From: Desulfuromonadales bacterium
GTDB lineage: Bacteria; Desulfobacterota; Desulfuromonadia; Desulfuromonadales; BM103
Reading direction: 5' to 3'
DNA: 64,000 bases
Assembly (NCBI GenBank): GCA_014860225.1
Contig: JACZKE010000035.1
Span: 62,001 to 126,000, forward strand
This document shows positions 19,538 through 28,869 of this stretch, piece by piece. A program made the translations under genes and the position numbers. The number at the start of each line of letters is the position of its first letter. Positions within the stretch are counted from its first letter, which is position 1. The notes below the pieces were generated by a model. It saw only the letters and a list, made by a program, of their open reading frames with translations. It was not told the origin of the DNA and searched no databases.

Positions 19538-21160
19538 GTGAACATGGGAAGACAGAAGAGCTTACGGCAGTTAAAAGCTGGCCACACCTTCGACCTGATC
19601 ATCATCGGTGGAGGAGCAACCGGCTGCGGCGTCGCACTTGATGCGGCGACCCGTGGTCTTAAAGTTGCGCTGATTGAAAAAAATGATTTTTCCGAAGGCA
19701 CCAGCAGCCGCAGTACCAAGCTGATTCACGGCGGCGTCCGTTACCTGGAAATGGCTGTGAAGAAACTGGACCGTGTACAGTACAACCTGGTCAAGGACGG
19801 CCTGCGTGAACGAGGTCTCCTGTTAAAGAATGCGGCTCACCTGTCAAACCGATTAGCCCTGGTCACTCCGCTCTACAAATGGCTTGACGTCCCCTATGTT
19901 TTCGCCGGCCTCAAACTCTACGATATGCTGGCCGGCAAGCAGAATATCGGCCACAGCCGCCTACTGAGCCGCAAGGAAGCCCTGCGGCGCTTCCCAACCT
20001 TGAAAGCGGAAGGACTTAAAGCCGGCGTGCTCTATTATGACGGCCAGTTTCACGATGCCCGCATGGCTCTATCCCTGGCATTGACGGCAGAAAAACACGG
20101 TGCCGTCATTGCCAACCATGTTGCTGTTTCCGGATTATACAAGAAAGACGGGCAGATTGCCGGAGCCGAGTTAACCGACTCTTTGACCGGGGAAGTCTGG
20201 CAACTGCAAGCCAGGGGAGTTATCAATGCCGCCGGACCTTTTGTCGACCAGATCAGACAGATGGACGACCCGGCCGCACCCGGGATGCTTGCTGCGAGTA
20301 CCGGGATTCACATCGTACTCGATAAACGCTTCGCGCCACCAGACACCGGTCTGATGATCCCGGAAACCGAAGACGGTAGGGTCTTGTTCGTGCTCCCCTG
20401 GGAAAATCACGCCCTGGTCGGCACCACTGACGAACCGGCGGAAATCAGCGAGCACCCTCGCCCCATGGAGTCGGAAATTGACTACCTGCTGCGCCACGTC
20501 ACCCGGTACTTCAACCTGCAGGTTACAAGATCAGACGTCAAGGCCGTCTGGTCGGGTTTGAGGCCGCTGGTATCCGATCCGGGATCAGCCGATACTGCGC
20601 AGTTGGCCCGCGACCATGTGATCGAGATCAGCAACAGCGGTCTGCTGACCATTGCCGGCGGCAAATGGACCACATATCGGAAAATGGCGCTCGACGCGGT
20701 AGATCATGCGTTACGGCAGTTTAGCCTGTCGGCATCTGAGCCGACCTGCCAGACCGCACAGTTACCGATTCTCGGCAGTGCCGGCTATGACGCAAAAGGC
20801 GATCTCGCACTGATCAGGAAATTTGGTTTTGAAGAAGATGTCGCTGCTTACCTGAACCGGACCTACGGCGATCAAGCCGAACAGGTCGCAAAATTGGCAG
20901 AGGCAGGCTACCGCGCACGGTTGGTCAATAATCACCCAGTTCTCGAAGCGGAAGTCCTCTACGCAGCGCGCTATGAATTCGCTGAACGTGTCATCGATGT
21001 TCTCGCCCGGCGAACACCGCTGGCGCTGCTGGATACTGCGGCCGCAAAGCTGGCGGCACCCAGGGTACTGGAGATCATGACGGAGGAACTCGGCTGGAAT
21101 CAGCAGCGCCGTGAAGAAGAGACCTTATTGACAAACAGGAGATTGTCCGATGCGCTTTAG
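19538..21160 (+). CDS. glpD: glycerol-3-phosphate dehydrogenase
   Basis: FDLIIIGGGATGCGVALDAATRGL, SRSTKLIHGGVRYLE, GTTDEPAEI, GGKWTTYRKMA. Confidence 0.94.
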   Translation: MNMGRQKSLRQLKAGHTFDLIIIGGGATGCGVALDAATRGLKVALIEKNDFSEGTSSRSTKLIHGGVRYLEMAVKKLDRVQYNLVKDGLRERGLLLKNAAHLSNRLALVTPLYKWLDVPYVFAGLKLYDMLAGKQNIGHSRLLSRKEALRRFPTLKAEGLKAGVLYYDGQFHDARMALSLALTAEKHGAVIANHVAVSGLYKKDGQIAGAELTDSLTGEVWQLQARGVINAAGPFVDQIRQMDDPAAPGMLAASTGIHIVLDKRFAPPDTGLMIPETEDGRVLFVLPWENHALVGTTDEPAEISEHPRPMESEIDYLLRHVTRYFNLQVTRSDVKAVWSGLRPLVSDPGSADTAQLARDHVIEISNSGLLTIAGGKWTTYRKMALDAVDHALRQFSLSASEPTCQTAQLPILGSAGYDAKGDLALIRKFGFEEDVAAYLNRTYGDQAEQVAKLAEAGYRARLVNNHPVLEAEVLYAARYEFAERVIDVLARRTPLALLDTAAAKLAAPRVLEIMTEELGWNQQRREEETLLTNRRLSDAL

Positions 21161-21179
21161 TATCGTGTTTTTACAGGAT

Positions 21180-21228
21180 CTAGCAGCCGGTTCATGGATA
21201 GTCCGACAGGCTGCTAGAGAAGTTTTTT
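21180..21228 (+). terminator. intrinsic terminator formed by a family-2 repeat copy
   Basis: CTAGCAGCC...GGCTGCTAG stem with gaagttttttt tail; contains TCATGGATAGTCCGACAG. Confidence 0.85.
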
Positions 21229-21308
21229 TCTTCAGTGCGCCATTGTCGGCATCTACTTGATATACTTAACACTTAACAGAAACTCATACCACGTCCGGTC
21301 AAGGCCTC

Positions 21309-21689
21309 ATGAAAAAGATTTTGCTCATCGACGACGATCGCCTCTTCCTCGAATCCCTTACGAATTATGTAAGCGAACACTATCCTAAGTTGGAGCTCCT
21401 CGCGTACAACAACTCGCTACAGGGACTGGCCCAGATTAATCCCGATCTCGACCTGCTGTTGCTAGACCTGGAAATGCCGGATCTCGACGGCTGTAAACTC
21501 CTCGCTTACGCCCTCGAAAAGGGGGTCGACAAAAGTCGCATCATCATCCTTTCCGGCCGGGATGCCGACTATCTGCACAAATGCTTCCCCATGGGACAAT
21601 GCCTCGCGGTGTTGAATAAAAATGAAGCCCGGCAAAAAGTCGTGCTGGAGATGGTGTTTGATGCTCTGCAGAAAAAAGCAGGTGAGTGA
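21309..21689 (+). CDS. stand-alone response regulator receiver protein
   Basis: KKILLIDDDRLF...LLLLDLEMPDLDG...IIILSGRD receiver motifs. Confidence 0.85.
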   Translation: MKKILLIDDDRLFLESLTNYVSEHYPKLELLAYNNSLQGLAQINPDLDLLLLDLEMPDLDGCKLLAYALEKGVDKSRIIILSGRDADYLHKCFPMGQCLAVLNKNEARQKVVLEMVFDALQKKAGE

Positions 21690-21773
21690 ATCTATTGCGA
21701 CTTAACCGGACAGCCGTTGTCGTGGCTTCCACTGTTATTTTTTTTGATGTGACAACCATGTTGACACAGGGGA

Positions 21774-22925
21774 TTATCGCGGGAGAAGGCTTGGCAACTC
21801 GCCCGGCAGCAGAGGGCGCGGCGTCAGGTAGTCCGGCAGTTGCAGGACTCGTGTGCCTCGCAGCTGATCAAGCTCCTCATACAGGCGTTGCGTATCGCCG
21901 ATGTATGACTTGCTCAGATGCATTGGCAACAGAAGGCTTGGTCTGATTAGTCGGCTGATCCGGTTAAGATCGGTTGTACAAAGGTGAGAAGAGATGCGAG
22001 CCTTCTCTTCATCTTCAGCAAGAAATGTGCACTCCGAAACCAGCAGCGTCACACCGCTCATAAGATCACAGACCCGGCCCAGGTTTTCCGGCGTCATGCC
22101 AATATCGCTGATATAGCCGATACTGTCGGGCGACACATCACGACATATCTTTCGATAGAGCGCTTCCGAATTATCGACCGTCTCGATCGTGTAACCCCCT
22201 TTCGTCACTTTCCATACCTCAACAGGCCCGATGTCCCAGCTGCCGGCATAAAAACGCTTCTCCAGGTCCTTGAGCCATGGCCCCGGCAGAAGGTTCTCTT
22301 CAAGCAAACGTTGCCGGTCGAGCAGGAAAGCCCGTGTTTCCGTTATCCTGAAAATCAGCACCGGTATCTTATGATCGCAGATCTCGGCCTCGACCTTCAG
22401 GTGACGGGTTTGGTAAATGACTCGATCGTCCCGGGGTATGGTTTTCCGGTGTCGTGACGTGAATCCCCGGCTTCCGGCAAATTCGAACTGCTCGACTTGT
22501 CGCGGATGAACTTCGTAAACCACGAAGGTGCACCAGGTTTCCTCGGTCAGGTTCCATTCATATCCAGCGAGTTTGTGGTTGATCCGTTCGGCGATGCCGG
22601 TGGGTCCGTAAACCGCTATGGTCCGAGGCGCAACATGAACGTGCCGTAGAAGATGGTCGAAGCCCATCAGGTGGTCCATATGAGCGTGGCTGACGAACAC
22701 GGCATCAATAGAACGCAAGACTCTTTTCGCCAGGTGGTGGAGTTGTCCGCAGTCGAGCAGGAGGCCGCGACCGGTCGGCCGGACATTGATGAACATGACC
22801 GGATCATCGAGCAGACCGGAGAACATGCTCGGCTGCAGATAGCGGAACTGACCAAGATTTTGCATGGCGTCTCCGTGGTTTCTGTCGCTAAGTATACCGG
22901 CCAGAACGCCATGTTGCCAATACAT
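21774..22925 (-). CDS. RNase Z-like MBL-fold protein
   Basis: VFVSHAHMDHLMGFDHLLRH, VSECTFLAEDEEKARISSHL, LLPMHLSKSY. Confidence 0.85.
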   Translation of the reverse strand: MYWQHGVLAGILSDRNHGDAMQNLGQFRYLQPSMFSGLLDDPVMFINVRPTGRGLLLDCGQLHHLAKRVLRSIDAVFVSHAHMDHLMGFDHLLRHVHVAPRTIAVYGPTGIAERINHKLAGYEWNLTEETWCTFVVYEVHPRQVEQFEFAGSRGFTSRHRKTIPRDDRVIYQTRHLKVEAEICDHKIPVLIFRITETRAFLLDRQRLLEENLLPGPWLKDLEKRFYAGSWDIGPVEVWKVTKGGYTIETVDNSEALYRKICRDVSPDSIGYISDIGMTPENLGRVCDLMSGVTLLVSECTFLAEDEEKARISSHLCTTDLNRISRLIRPSLLLPMHLSKSYIGDTQRLYEELDQLRGTRVLQLPDYLTPRPLLPGELPSLLPR

Positions 22926-23080
22926 GCGTCGCTTAAAACTCTTTGTGTTATTGACGCCCTGTCAGAAAAACGAAACTGAGCGTTGCAGAGAGAGGCTGAC
23001 ATGATCGACTCGAATCCAATGACACAATAATTAAGCGCACTGCTCTTTACCTCATGCTATCCATGGATATAATTATTGTC

Positions 23081-23135
23081 TATCCGGAAACTGTGCCTGT
23101 GTTTTCCGGAGTTTTCGTCGGAAACGAGCAATTTT
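23081..23135 (-). repeat. family-1 head, opposite orientation
   Basis: Reverse complement cgtttccgacgaaaactccggaaaacacaggcacagtttccggata matches the 1280-1325 head. Confidence 0.65.
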
Positions 23136-23161
23136 CCCAAACCCCTGGAAAGGTGAACCTG

Positions 23162-23890
23162 ATGTCTGTTACGAATAGTCACTCCGGGACCAATGTGCAT
23201 GAGGTTGCTGACGGTATTTATCGCATTAACACTCCGGTCAAGGTTCTAGGTGCAGGTGGATTCTCCTTCAATCAGTATCTGATCATTGATGATGATTGCT
23301 TGCTCTTCCATACCGGCCTGCGAAAGATGTTTCCACTCGTTCGTGAAGCGGTGGCGAGCATTATACCGGTCGAGAACCTTCGCTATATAGCATTTTCCCA
23401 TGTGGAAGCAGACGAGTGCGGTTCGCTCAATGAGTGGCTTGCGGCTGCTCCCCGGTCTATGCCTCTTTGCGGCTCTGTGGCGGCCATGGTGTCGGTCGGT
23501 GACCTCGCCGACAGGGCTCCCCATGCTGCCGCCGACAATGAGTTGATCCCTTTGGGTAAGCACACTGTTCGCTGGTTCGACACACCGCATTTGCCCCACG
23601 CGTGGGATTGTGGATTTCTGACTGAAGAACTGACTGCGACCTTGCTGTGTGGAGACCTGTTCACGCAGGGAGGCTCGGCACATCCTCCCATCACAGAGAC
23701 GGACATTCTTGGGCCCAGTGAGGCTTTCCGTCACAAGATGGATTACTTCTCGCACACGAAAAACGCACGCGGGATGATCGAGAGGCTCGCCTCGACAAAT
23801 CCGTCAACGCTTGCGTGCATGCACGGCAGCGCGTGGCGTGGTGATGGTGCAAAGCTGCTGCGCGATCTTGCTGATGCTCTCTCTGCATGA
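23162..23890 (+). CDS. flavodiiron-like (ODP-type) MBL-fold diiron protein, no flavodoxin domain
   Basis: FSHVEADECGSLNEW = HxExD motif; DTPHLPHAWDCGFL; LLCGDLFTQGG; start 23162. Confidence 0.8.
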   Translation: MSVTNSHSGTNVHEVADGIYRINTPVKVLGAGGFSFNQYLIIDDDCLLFHTGLRKMFPLVREAVASIIPVENLRYIAFSHVEADECGSLNEWLAAAPRSMPLCGSVAAMVSVGDLADRAPHAAADNELIPLGKHTVRWFDTPHLPHAWDCGFLTEELTATLLCGDLFTQGGSAHPPITETDILGPSEAFRHKMDYFSHTKNARGMIERLASTNPSTLACMHGSAWRGDGAKLLRDLADALSA

Positions 23891-23939
23891 TTCGATCCTC
23901 GCAGGCGGCAAGCTCTCCGGAAAAATTTTTAAAAAAATA

Positions 23940-23971
23940 CCCCACAGTCAGGAGGGGGGGAGACTGTGGGG
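23940..23971 (-). terminator. strong minus-strand intrinsic terminator
   Basis: CCCCACAGTC / GACTGTGGGG 10-bp stem; on the minus strand followed by a T-rich tract (complement of aaaaatttttaaaaaaata). Confidence 0.7.
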
Positions 23972-24204
23972 CAACAGGGTAACGGGTTTTTTAGGAGGTT
24001 TATAAAAAGGTTGCCGCAGACCCGTTAGCTGCAACAACTCTTTGATGGCTCCTAAGGTACCTGTTTGCTCAAAAGGAATAAACGTGGGAACTCGTAAAAT
24101 ATGAATCGATATAGAACAAATCTCAATTGCGCAAATACACATTCGGGGATCAGTTCTGAGCACCCGCTTGCGAGGAGACCACCGCGGCAATGGTGATTAA
24201 CGAC

Positions 24205-24228
24205 AAAGGGCAGCCGCTTGGCTGCCCT
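24205..24228 (-). terminator. terminator of zinc-ribbon gene
   Basis: AAGGGCAGCC-gctt-GGCTGCCCTT. Confidence 0.75.
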
Positions 24229-24251
24229 TCATGCTTCTGACCAATTCACTT

Positions 24252-24443
24252 TTAGAGTGAACAACTCATATCTTCTCCACAGCACATCGGTGATTTGATC
24301 TTGCCATGCCCGTTCGGGCATTTCGAAACTTGCACAGTCTTGCCGTCGCCCAAAACCAGTGAGTCGTTTTCGAGAGGACTGTCGCACTTGGCGCAGGTCG
24401 CATTGACTGCCATTCCACATTTTGCACAGGTATAAGTGGCCAT
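24252..24443 (-). CDS. small zinc-ribbon protein
   Basis: MATYTCAKCGMAVNATCAKCDSPL...CPNGHGKIKSPMCCGEDMSC: multiple CxxC; RBS aaggaga upstream. Confidence 0.8.
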   Translation of the reverse strand: MATYTCAKCGMAVNATCAKCDSPLENDSLVLGDGKTVQVSKCPNGHGKIKSPMCCGEDMSCSL

Positions 24444-24559
24444 GGTAAATCTCCTTCTTTTGCTGATATCGGGTTAGTAAAAGTGGTTTCGTTGATCTTC
24501 CAGCGGGGTAAACTGTCCTCTTGATTTTTACAGTAGCCGGCAGGACCTGTCAAACGCAG

Positions 24560-25393
24560 TCACGACTTTTCTTTCAGCCGGACCCCTTCACCTGTCAGCT
24601 CGACCAAGTCAGCCTTATACAGACCACCGATACCTTTCTTGAAGAGCTTTTTGCTCAAACCGAGCATTTCCTGAATCTGACTGGACGGACTCTTGTCGTG
24701 CAGCGGCAGAAAGCCCTGATTTTCCAACAAGGCTTGCATGATTTTCTCTTTGGCGTCGTCTCTGTCATCCCTGGTGCCCATGCTCAGGGTACAGTCGATT
24801 TTTCCATCAGAGCGAATCTGGCGGATATAGCCTTTCAACTGATCACCGTAGTTGAGACGATCACCGATTTCGTCATGGTAGAGCAAACCGCCAAAGCGAT
24901 GATTGATGATCACCTTGGCGCCGAGATCGGTAAACTGCCAGACGATCAGGTCTACCTCCTGACCGTCGCCAATGGTATTATCGGCGCTGGAGAGACATTT
25001 ATCGATGCGCGCCGTACCGATCGGTCGGCCCTCGCGGTCAAGGCGGACGTTAACCAGGTAACTACGTCCCGGCTTCATCACTTCCGGCTGTTCTTTAAGC
25101 GGAACCAGGAGGTCCTTGGCCAACCCCCAATCCATGAAGGCGCCATGGACAGTGACCTGACTGACGCGCATCAAGGCAAACTCGCCGACTTCGGCCTTTG
25201 GTTTACGAAGAGTTGCGACCGGATGTCCGGCGGAGTCAGCATAGACAAAAACATCGAGCATAACGCCGGGGGTGATTGCTTCCGCCAGTTCACGCTTCGG
25301 CAGCAGGACCTGCTCCCGTCCGGACTGCAGCCAGGCACCATCTTCATCAATCGCATGCACTTTGAGCCGGTTCATGCGGCCAAATTCAAGCAT
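24560..25393 (-). CDS. CvfB/YitL-family S1-type RNA-binding protein
   Basis: RVSQVTVHGAFMDWGLAKDLLVPLKEQ, LGAKVIINHRFGGLLYHDEI, YIRQIRSDGKIDCTL. Confidence 0.88.
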   Translation of the reverse strand: MLEFGRMNRLKVHAIDEDGAWLQSGREQVLLPKRELAEAITPGVMLDVFVYADSAGHPVATLRKPKAEVGEFALMRVSQVTVHGAFMDWGLAKDLLVPLKEQPEVMKPGRSYLVNVRLDREGRPIGTARIDKCLSSADNTIGDGQEVDLIVWQFTDLGAKVIINHRFGGLLYHDEIGDRLNYGDQLKGYIRQIRSDGKIDCTLSMGTRDDRDDAKEKIMQALLENQGFLPLHDKSPSSQIQEMLGLSKKLFKKGIGGLYKADLVELTGEGVRLKEKS

Positions 25394-25491
25394 CTAAAGT
25401 CTCCGTGTAAATCGTTTTTTTATTTATCCACTTCGCTCAAGTAGATTATTAATGGAAGGCCTTGCAAAGCAATTTGAAATTACAACCATTA

Positions 25492-25621
25492 ATCTTAACG
25501 CCCGTTCGCTTCGCTCACTCAAGACGCAAAGAGGTCAAGCAAGACGCAAAAAACATGTTTTCTTAAAAAAGCTTCTCTTTGCGTCTCTCTTTATCCTTTA
25601 CGCCTTTGCGTTAATCAAATA
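25492..25621. repeat. family-3 repeat (GCAAAGACG type)
   Basis: caagacgcaaagaggtcaagcaagacgcaaaa...ttctctttgcgtctc...cgcctttgcgttaa. Confidence 0.75.
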
Positions 25622-25834
25622 TTTATATGACCGCGACTAAGGTCTCAACTTGAGTAAAGTAGATAACCAGTATAGCTTTTTCTGCATGTCAGTTTAACAC
25701 TAAGATTCTTTTCTTATGAAGGAAATCTACTAAAGGCGGTTTTAGTGGGAACAGAACCGTCCTATTGCCGTTTTACTTTGCATCACAGTACACTTCTGCC
25801 ATAATCCTCAACTCTCTTTCAAGAAAAGACCTGT

Positions 25835-27712
25835 ATGGCTCTTATCAATCTACGCAATATCAGCCTGGCCTTCGGCGGGCCACCTCTTTTTGAGGACGTC
25901 TCCCTGCGCATTGCCAAGGGCGAGCGCATCTGCCTGCTCGGTCGCAACGGTACCGGCAAATCGACCCTGCTTAAAGTGATTTCCGGAGAAATACCACCGG
26001 ATGGTGGTGTCATCGATCGCCGGCAGGGTTTGCGTGTCGCCCGTCTGGAGCAGGACATCCCCCGCGACCTTCAAGGGACAATTTATGAATCCATTGCGCA
26101 GGGCATCGGTCCTATCGGCCAGCAACTCAGCCGTTATCACAACCTGAGCCTACGCATGGCACAAGGTGAGGCCGATCTGCAAGACGAGTTGTCGGTTGTA
26201 CAGCAGAAACTGGAGAATGATGACGGCTGGGCGCACCAGCAACGCATCGAGCAGGTTCTCTCGCGTCTCAAGCTGCCAGCCGACCTCCCGGTCGCAAGTC
26301 TCTCCGGTGGATTGAAGCGTCGCGTCCTGCTGGCCAGAGCTCTGGCCGTCGAACCCGAGATCCTCTTGCTCGATGAGCCGACTAACCACCTGGACATCGA
26401 GTCGATCATCTGGCTGGAGGAGTTCCTGCAGCGCGAGAACCTGACCCTGGTGTTTGTCACCCATGACCGGGCCTTCCTACGCAGTCTGGCAACCCGGATC
26501 GTCGAGATCGATCGTGGTCGGCTGTTCGATTTCGCCTGCGACTACGATACTTTCCTGGAACGCAAGGAAGAGCTTCTGCACGCAGAATCCCAGGAAAACA
26601 GCCGTTTCGACAAAAAAATGGCCGAAGAGGAGATCTGGATCCGTAAAGGCATCAAGGCTCGGCGTACCCGCAATGAAGGACGCGTACGCGAGCTGAAAAG
26701 GATGCGCGAAGAGCATCGCCAGCGGCGAGAACGCCTTGGCACAGCCCGCTTCAACCTGCAGGAGGCTGAAAGCAGCGGTAAGCTGGTCGCCGAAGTAAAG
26801 GAATTAACCTTCGCCTACGATGATTTACCCGTGGTCAAAAACTTTTCAACGACGGTGATGCGCGGCGACCGCATCGGTATTATCGGTCCGAACGGCGTTG
26901 GCAAAACCACCCTGCTTAAACTGCTGCTAGGCGAACTGTCGCCACAGCAGGGGAGCGTCAGGCTCGGCACCAACCTGCAGATCATTTACTTCGACCAGTT
27001 GCGCGAACAGCTGGATCCCGATTTGACCGTTCAGCAGAACCTCGCTGGAGATCAGGATACGGTGGTGATCGGTGGCAGGTCCCGCCACGTGATCGGCTAC
27101 CTGCAGGATTTCCTGTTCAGCCCCGACCGCATTCGCAGTCCGGTGCGCATCCTCTCCGGCGGTGAACGCAACCGGCTGCTGCTGGCCCGTTTGTTCACTC
27201 GCGAAGCAAATGTTCTGGTCCTTGACGAACCAACCAACGACCTTGACCTGGAGACCCTCGACCTGCTTGAAGAGCTTCTGGCTGATTTCAAGGGCACGCT
27301 ATTTCTGGTCAGTCATGACCGGGCATTTCTCAACCGCGTCGTCACCAGCACCATTGTCTTCGAGGATAATGGCCAGATCAACGAATACGTCGGTGGATAT
27401 GACGATTGGTTGCGTCAGCGACCGCAACCGGAGAGTGCACTCAAAAGCAAAGAACCGCTCAAAGAAAAACCGAAGAAAGCACGGTCGCGTAAGCTAACTT
27501 TCAAGGAGAAGCGCGAGCTGGAAGCGTTGCCGCTGCAAATCGATGCGCTGGAAACTGAAGTTGCCGGGCTGCATGCAAAGATGGCGGACCCTGCCTTTTA
27601 CAGAACAGCGGGGGAACAGGTCGCCGCGACGACAAGCCGCCTGAAAACACTCGAAGCCGAACTTGCCGAAACCTATGCCCGTTGGGAAGAGCTGGATTCT
27701 TTAAACGTTTGA
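25835..27712 (+). CDS. ABC-F family ATPase (Uup-like)
   Basis: Two Walker A (GRNGTGKSTLLK, GPNGVGKTTLLK), two LSGG signatures, LLLDEPTNHLDIES, VLDEPTNDLDLET, coiled C-terminus. Confidence 0.95.
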   Translation: MALINLRNISLAFGGPPLFEDVSLRIAKGERICLLGRNGTGKSTLLKVISGEIPPDGGVIDRRQGLRVARLEQDIPRDLQGTIYESIAQGIGPIGQQLSRYHNLSLRMAQGEADLQDELSVVQQKLENDDGWAHQQRIEQVLSRLKLPADLPVASLSGGLKRRVLLARALAVEPEILLLDEPTNHLDIESIIWLEEFLQRENLTLVFVTHDRAFLRSLATRIVEIDRGRLFDFACDYDTFLERKEELLHAESQENSRFDKKMAEEEIWIRKGIKARRTRNEGRVRELKRMREEHRQRRERLGTARFNLQEAESSGKLVAEVKELTFAYDDLPVVKNFSTTVMRGDRIGIIGPNGVGKTTLLKLLLGELSPQQGSVRLGTNLQIIYFDQLREQLDPDLTVQQNLAGDQDTVVIGGRSRHVIGYLQDFLFSPDRIRSPVRILSGGERNRLLLARLFTREANVLVLDEPTNDLDLETLDLLEELLADFKGTLFLVSHDRAFLNRVVTSTIVFEDNGQINEYVGGYDDWLRQRPQPESALKSKEPLKEKPKKARSRKLTFKEKRELEALPLQIDALETEVAGLHAKMADPAFYRTAGEQVAATTSRLKTLEAELAETYARWEELDSLNV

Positions 27713-27845
27713 GCGTTACAAACGTTCACGTCTCGGACAACTTATACCTTTCAGCGGCTTTCACTTTTTATTGATTGCGTTATCATTATAGTTGCAAAAG
27801 AGTTGCCAAGTCCGTCCGGTCAAAGAGCATAGCTATGGTGACAAG

Positions 27846-28856
27846 ATGAGTATTTTGATTGTCGATGACTCGATAATTTCCAGAACTTTCATTGCCGATC
27901 TCCTTAATGAGGTCGGATACGCAGATTTGATTCTCTGCGACTCAGTTGAGGAGGCCTATCAGGAGATCGGGTTCAATGAGCCGGACAAAACGGAAACAGA
28001 CCTGGACCTGATCCTGCTGGACGTCAACCTGCCGGACAAAAGCGGGATCGATGCCTGCCGGGAACTTTCCGGGCATGAAGTCTTCTGTGATGTGCCGATC
28101 ATTATTATCAGTGGGGTTGATTATCTCGAGGGCATGGACGCAGCTTTCTCTGCAGGTGCTACTGACTACATAACAAAGCCGCCAAGTCATACGGAGCTGC
28201 TGGTCAGAGTCCGTTCTGCCCTGCGCCTGAAAACCGAAATGAATCGTCGCAAGGCCCGAGAAGAAGACCTGCTGGTTCTCAACGAACGCCTTGCTGAATT
28301 GAACCGGGAGTTGGAAAGACTGACTATTACAGACACTCTCACCAGCCTTGCGAACCGGCGCTATTTTAATGAATTTTTGAACCGTGAGTGGCTGCGCGAG
28401 CTGCGCGAGCGAAAACCATTTTCCGTGCTCATGATCGATATCGATCATTTCAAAAATTTCAACGATCACTACGGCCACCTTGAAGGAGATATCTGTTTGC
28501 AGAAAGTTGCGTGGGCGTTACAAGGCGCACTCTGTCGAGCTGGTGATATGCTGGCCCGTTACGGGGGTGAGGAGTTTGTTGCCGTTCTTCCCAATACCGA
28601 TGTGCACGGGGCAGCTGAACTGGCCGCAGCCTTTCATGCCCGCGTTCGGGAGTTGGCATTACCGCATGCTGAATCGCCGGTGTCGCCGCTTGTCACCATC
28701 AGTATTGGCATCGCCAGCGTTGTCCCCAACCAGAGTCTCTCACCCTCTCAAGTGGTCGCCATGGCTGATGGAGCCCTTTATCGGGCCAAACAGTCTGGCC
28801 GCAACCAGAGCGTGATAGCCGACCTTCCGGCAGGCGACAAGCAAACACCGGGTTAA
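27846..28856 (+). CDS. response regulator diguanylate cyclase (REC-GGDEF)
   Basis: SILIVDDSIISRTFIADLL receiver; FSVLMIDIDHFKNFNDHYGH and RYGGEEFVAVLP active site. Confidence 0.95.
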   Translation: MSILIVDDSIISRTFIADLLNEVGYADLILCDSVEEAYQEIGFNEPDKTETDLDLILLDVNLPDKSGIDACRELSGHEVFCDVPIIIISGVDYLEGMDAAFSAGATDYITKPPSHTELLVRVRSALRLKTEMNRRKAREEDLLVLNERLAELNRELERLTITDTLTSLANRRYFNEFLNREWLRELRERKPFSVLMIDIDHFKNFNDHYGHLEGDICLQKVAWALQGALCRAGDMLARYGGEEFVAVLPNTDVHGAAELAAAFHARVRELALPHAESPVSPLVTISIGIASVVPNQSLSPSQVVAMADGALYRAKQSGRNQSVIADLPAGDKQTPG

Positions 28857-28869
28857 CTGACGAATCACC

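Noticed and set aside
24521-25444. 307-aa plus-strand ORF antisense to the CvfB-like gene
   Set aside because: Minus-strand S1 protein is clearly the real gene
25452-25640. 62-aa ORF MEGLAKQFEITT...
   Set aside because: Encoded mostly by the family-3 repeat; no independent coding evidence
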